NCBI GenBank assembly: GCA_009926065.1
Contig: RFPP01000021.1
Coordinates: 1-34,034 of the forward strand
Reading direction: 5' to 3'
DNA length: 34,034 nt
Origin: Flavobacteriaceae bacterium
GTDB lineage: Bacteria; Bacteroidota; Bacteroidia; Flavobacteriales; Flavobacteriaceae
Every line of letters begins with the position of its first letter. The stretch's first letter is position 1. The position numbers were made by a program, and so were the translations under genes. This document shows positions 32,751 to 34,034 of the stretch, piece by piece. A model generated the notes under the pieces. The model was given only the letters and a program-made list of their open reading frames with translations. It ran no database searches and had not been told where the DNA came from.

Positions 32751-34034
32751 ATGTCAAAATTAATTTATAGTTTTTTAATACTCCTGATTTCTTGTTCCGT
32801 TTGGGCACAACCAGAAGACCTGCAAAAAAAATTGGAAGAAAGAAAAGCACAAATTCAAAAGGAAATTCGTGAAACCGAAGAACTATTGCAAGCAACTAGG
32901 AAAAAAGAAAAATCGGTTACCAAACTTATTTTAATTCAATCGAGCAAAATAAAACTGAAAGAAAAATTAATAAATACAACTGAAAAACAAACAAAGTTGT
33001 TAAGTAACGATATGTATTTGAATCAGTTACAAATAAATAGATTAAAAAGAGAATTGGAAATATTAAAAAAGGATTACGCCGAAATGATTGTTAAATCCTA
33101 TAAAAGTAGGTCTGAACAAAGCCGAGCTATGTTTTTATTATCATCAGAAAATTTTCTTCAAGCCTATAAAAGAGCGCAGTATATGAAACAATATGCCAGC
33201 TATAGAAAAACACAAGGTATTGAAATTAAAGATAAAACAGAAGAACTTTCAATTTATAATGAAAAAATTGAAGTACAAAAAACAGCGAAGCAAAAATTGA
33301 TTGAAGAAAATGAAAAAGAACGTTTAGCTCTTCAAAAGGAAAAACAAGAACAGGAAGCATTAGCAAATTCTATCAAAAAAGATAAGAAAAAATATACCGC
33401 TGAAATTAAGAAAAAACAGCAGGAAACCCGAGCTATTGATCAAAAAATAGACCGATTAATTCGTGAAGCAATTGCAGAAGCCAACAAAAAAGCCGCCGAG
33501 GCCAATAGAAAAGCGGTTGAAGCAAGTAGAAAAGCAGCGCCAAATAACACAAAAATTCCAACAAAAGAAGCCGTAGTTGCTGAAACAAAAGCAATAGAAT
33601 CTTCTTCCAAAATAGTATTAACAGCAGAAGGGAAAATCATCGCTGACAACTTCAAAGCCAATAAAGGTCGTTTACCTTGGCCAGTTGAAAAAGGATCAGT
33701 ATATTCTGCTTATGGAGAACATCCGCATCCAGAATTTAAATCCCTAATCATAAAAAATAGTGGTGTAGATATTGAAACTGAAAAAGGGGCGAATGCTAGA
33801 GCCGTTTTTGGTGGAGTGGTAACAAGTATTATGGTATTTTCACCTGTAAATACTGCCGTTATGATTCAACATGGGGATTTCTTCACAGTATACCAAAATC
33901 TAAGTTCTGTTTCTGTTAGTAAAGGAGATAAAGTAGCTATAAAACAGAGTATTGGTCGCATAAGAACAAGTGGCGATTCTGGAAAAACGATTCTAAAATT
34001 TACCATTTCTCAGAATACCACCTATTTTAATCCG
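32751..34034 (+). CDS. envC: EnvC-like LytM-domain protein, murein hydrolase activator (3' end beyond the window)
   Basis: 428 residues are visible and the frame is open at the right edge, so the C-terminus is missing. A signal peptide (about 1-21, ending in VWAQ) leads into a long coiled coil (about 23-290, Lys/Glu/Gln-rich), followed by a LytM/M23 domain from about 310. The domain keeps GEHPHPEF and GVDIETEKGANARAVFGG. The metal-site H-x-G-x-D reads NSGVD (Asn336 in place of His), and the later H-L and H-L-H positions appear as NL and LKF. These losses are typical of EnvC/NlpD-type activators, which stimulate amidases at the septum rather than cut peptidoglycan. Start at ATG 32751, after a TAAATTTG box. 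Confidence 0.88.
   Translation, partial: MSKLIYSFLILLISCSVWAQPEDLQKKLEERKAQIQKEIRETEELLQATRKKEKSVTKLILIQSSKIKLKEKLINTTEKQTKLLSNDMYLNQLQINRLKRELEILKKDYAEMIVKSYKSRSEQSRAMFLLSSENFLQAYKRAQYMKQYASYRKTQGIEIKDKTEELSIYNEKIEVQKTAKQKLIEENEKERLALQKEKQEQEALANSIKKDKKKYTAEIKKKQQETRAIDQKIDRLIREAIAEANKKAAEANRKAVEASRKAAPNNTKIPTKEAVVAETKAIESSSKIVLTAEGKIIADNFKANKGRLPWPVEKGSVYSAYGEHPHPEFKSLIIKNSGVDIETEKGANARAVFGGVVTSIMVFSPVNTAVMIQHGDFFTVYQNLSSVSVSKGDKVAIKQSIGRIRTSGDSGKTILKFTISQNTTYFNP

Noticed and set aside
33440..33661. Minus-strand frame with Ala/Leu repeats at the EnvC coiled coil
   Set aside because: It mirrors the Ala/Lys-rich coiled coil on the opposite strand and is not a transmembrane protein.

Overview
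The window looks like a chromosomal segment of a Flavobacterium-type member of the Bacteroidota (Flavobacteriaceae). The evidence is the strongly AT-rich composition with long A/T runs between genes, and Bacteroidota-style promoter elements (TAnnTTTG, sometimes with an upstream TTG) in place of E. coli-type boxes. Shine-Dalgarno sequences are scarce, a complete Bat operon is present, pheS stands without pheT, and there is an OlsF-like two-domain acyltransferase. Most of the window is housekeeping and cell-envelope sequence. I see no rRNA, tRNA, CRISPR array, transposase, integrase or prophage gene.

Layout. 1-326: very AT-rich spacer. 372-2311: ALDH7-type aldehyde dehydrogenase and a small lipoprotein. 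2315-4688 (minus): aldo/keto reductase, short-chain dehydrogenase and PPP-like phosphatase, closely packed. 4899-13859: Bat (aerotolerance-type) operon of moxR, DUF58, a two-TM 539-aa protein, batA, batB, batC, batD and batE. 13863-14853: cvpA and a small conserved gene fired from back-to-back promoters. 14964-16467: pheS and a conserved partner of unknown function. 16503-19015 (minus): gpsA and a YqhD-type alcohol dehydrogenase. 19144-22173: a 2-hydroxyacid dehydrogenase, then a tight cassette of three small membrane proteins and an M48 protease. 22214-24022 (minus): bifunctional OlsF-like acyltransferase. 24166-27495: exonuclease III, OmpA-like lipoprotein, Tas-like aldo/keto reductase and a small lipoprotein. 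27550-34034: envelope block of flippase, dut, sugar-nucleotide transferase, TPR protein, DUF4292 lipoprotein and an EnvC-like LytM protein cut by the window end.

Working together. The Bat genes form one machine: a MoxR ATPase, VWA-domain membrane proteins that read as metal-dependent protein-protein binding modules, and periplasmic TPR/SH3 partners. The 27.5-34 kb block serves surface polysaccharide export and activation, outer-membrane lipoproteins and septal peptidoglycan remodelling. OlsF-like, gpsA and possibly CvpA add membrane-lipid and envelope functions.

The least ordinary features are non-coding. Two divergent copies of one structured, about 70-80 nt element lie in the gpsA leader (17512-17590) and between the flippase and dut genes (29013-29080), both in the sense direction of the neighbouring genes. 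A second, short hairpin element with the look of a dispersed repeat lies at 29565-29595. Several spacers are built from short near-repetitive words or inverted repeats (5905-5975, 13082-13108, 14899-14925, 15991-16033, 25930-25973). Several gene starts were revised from promoter position and family N-termini.
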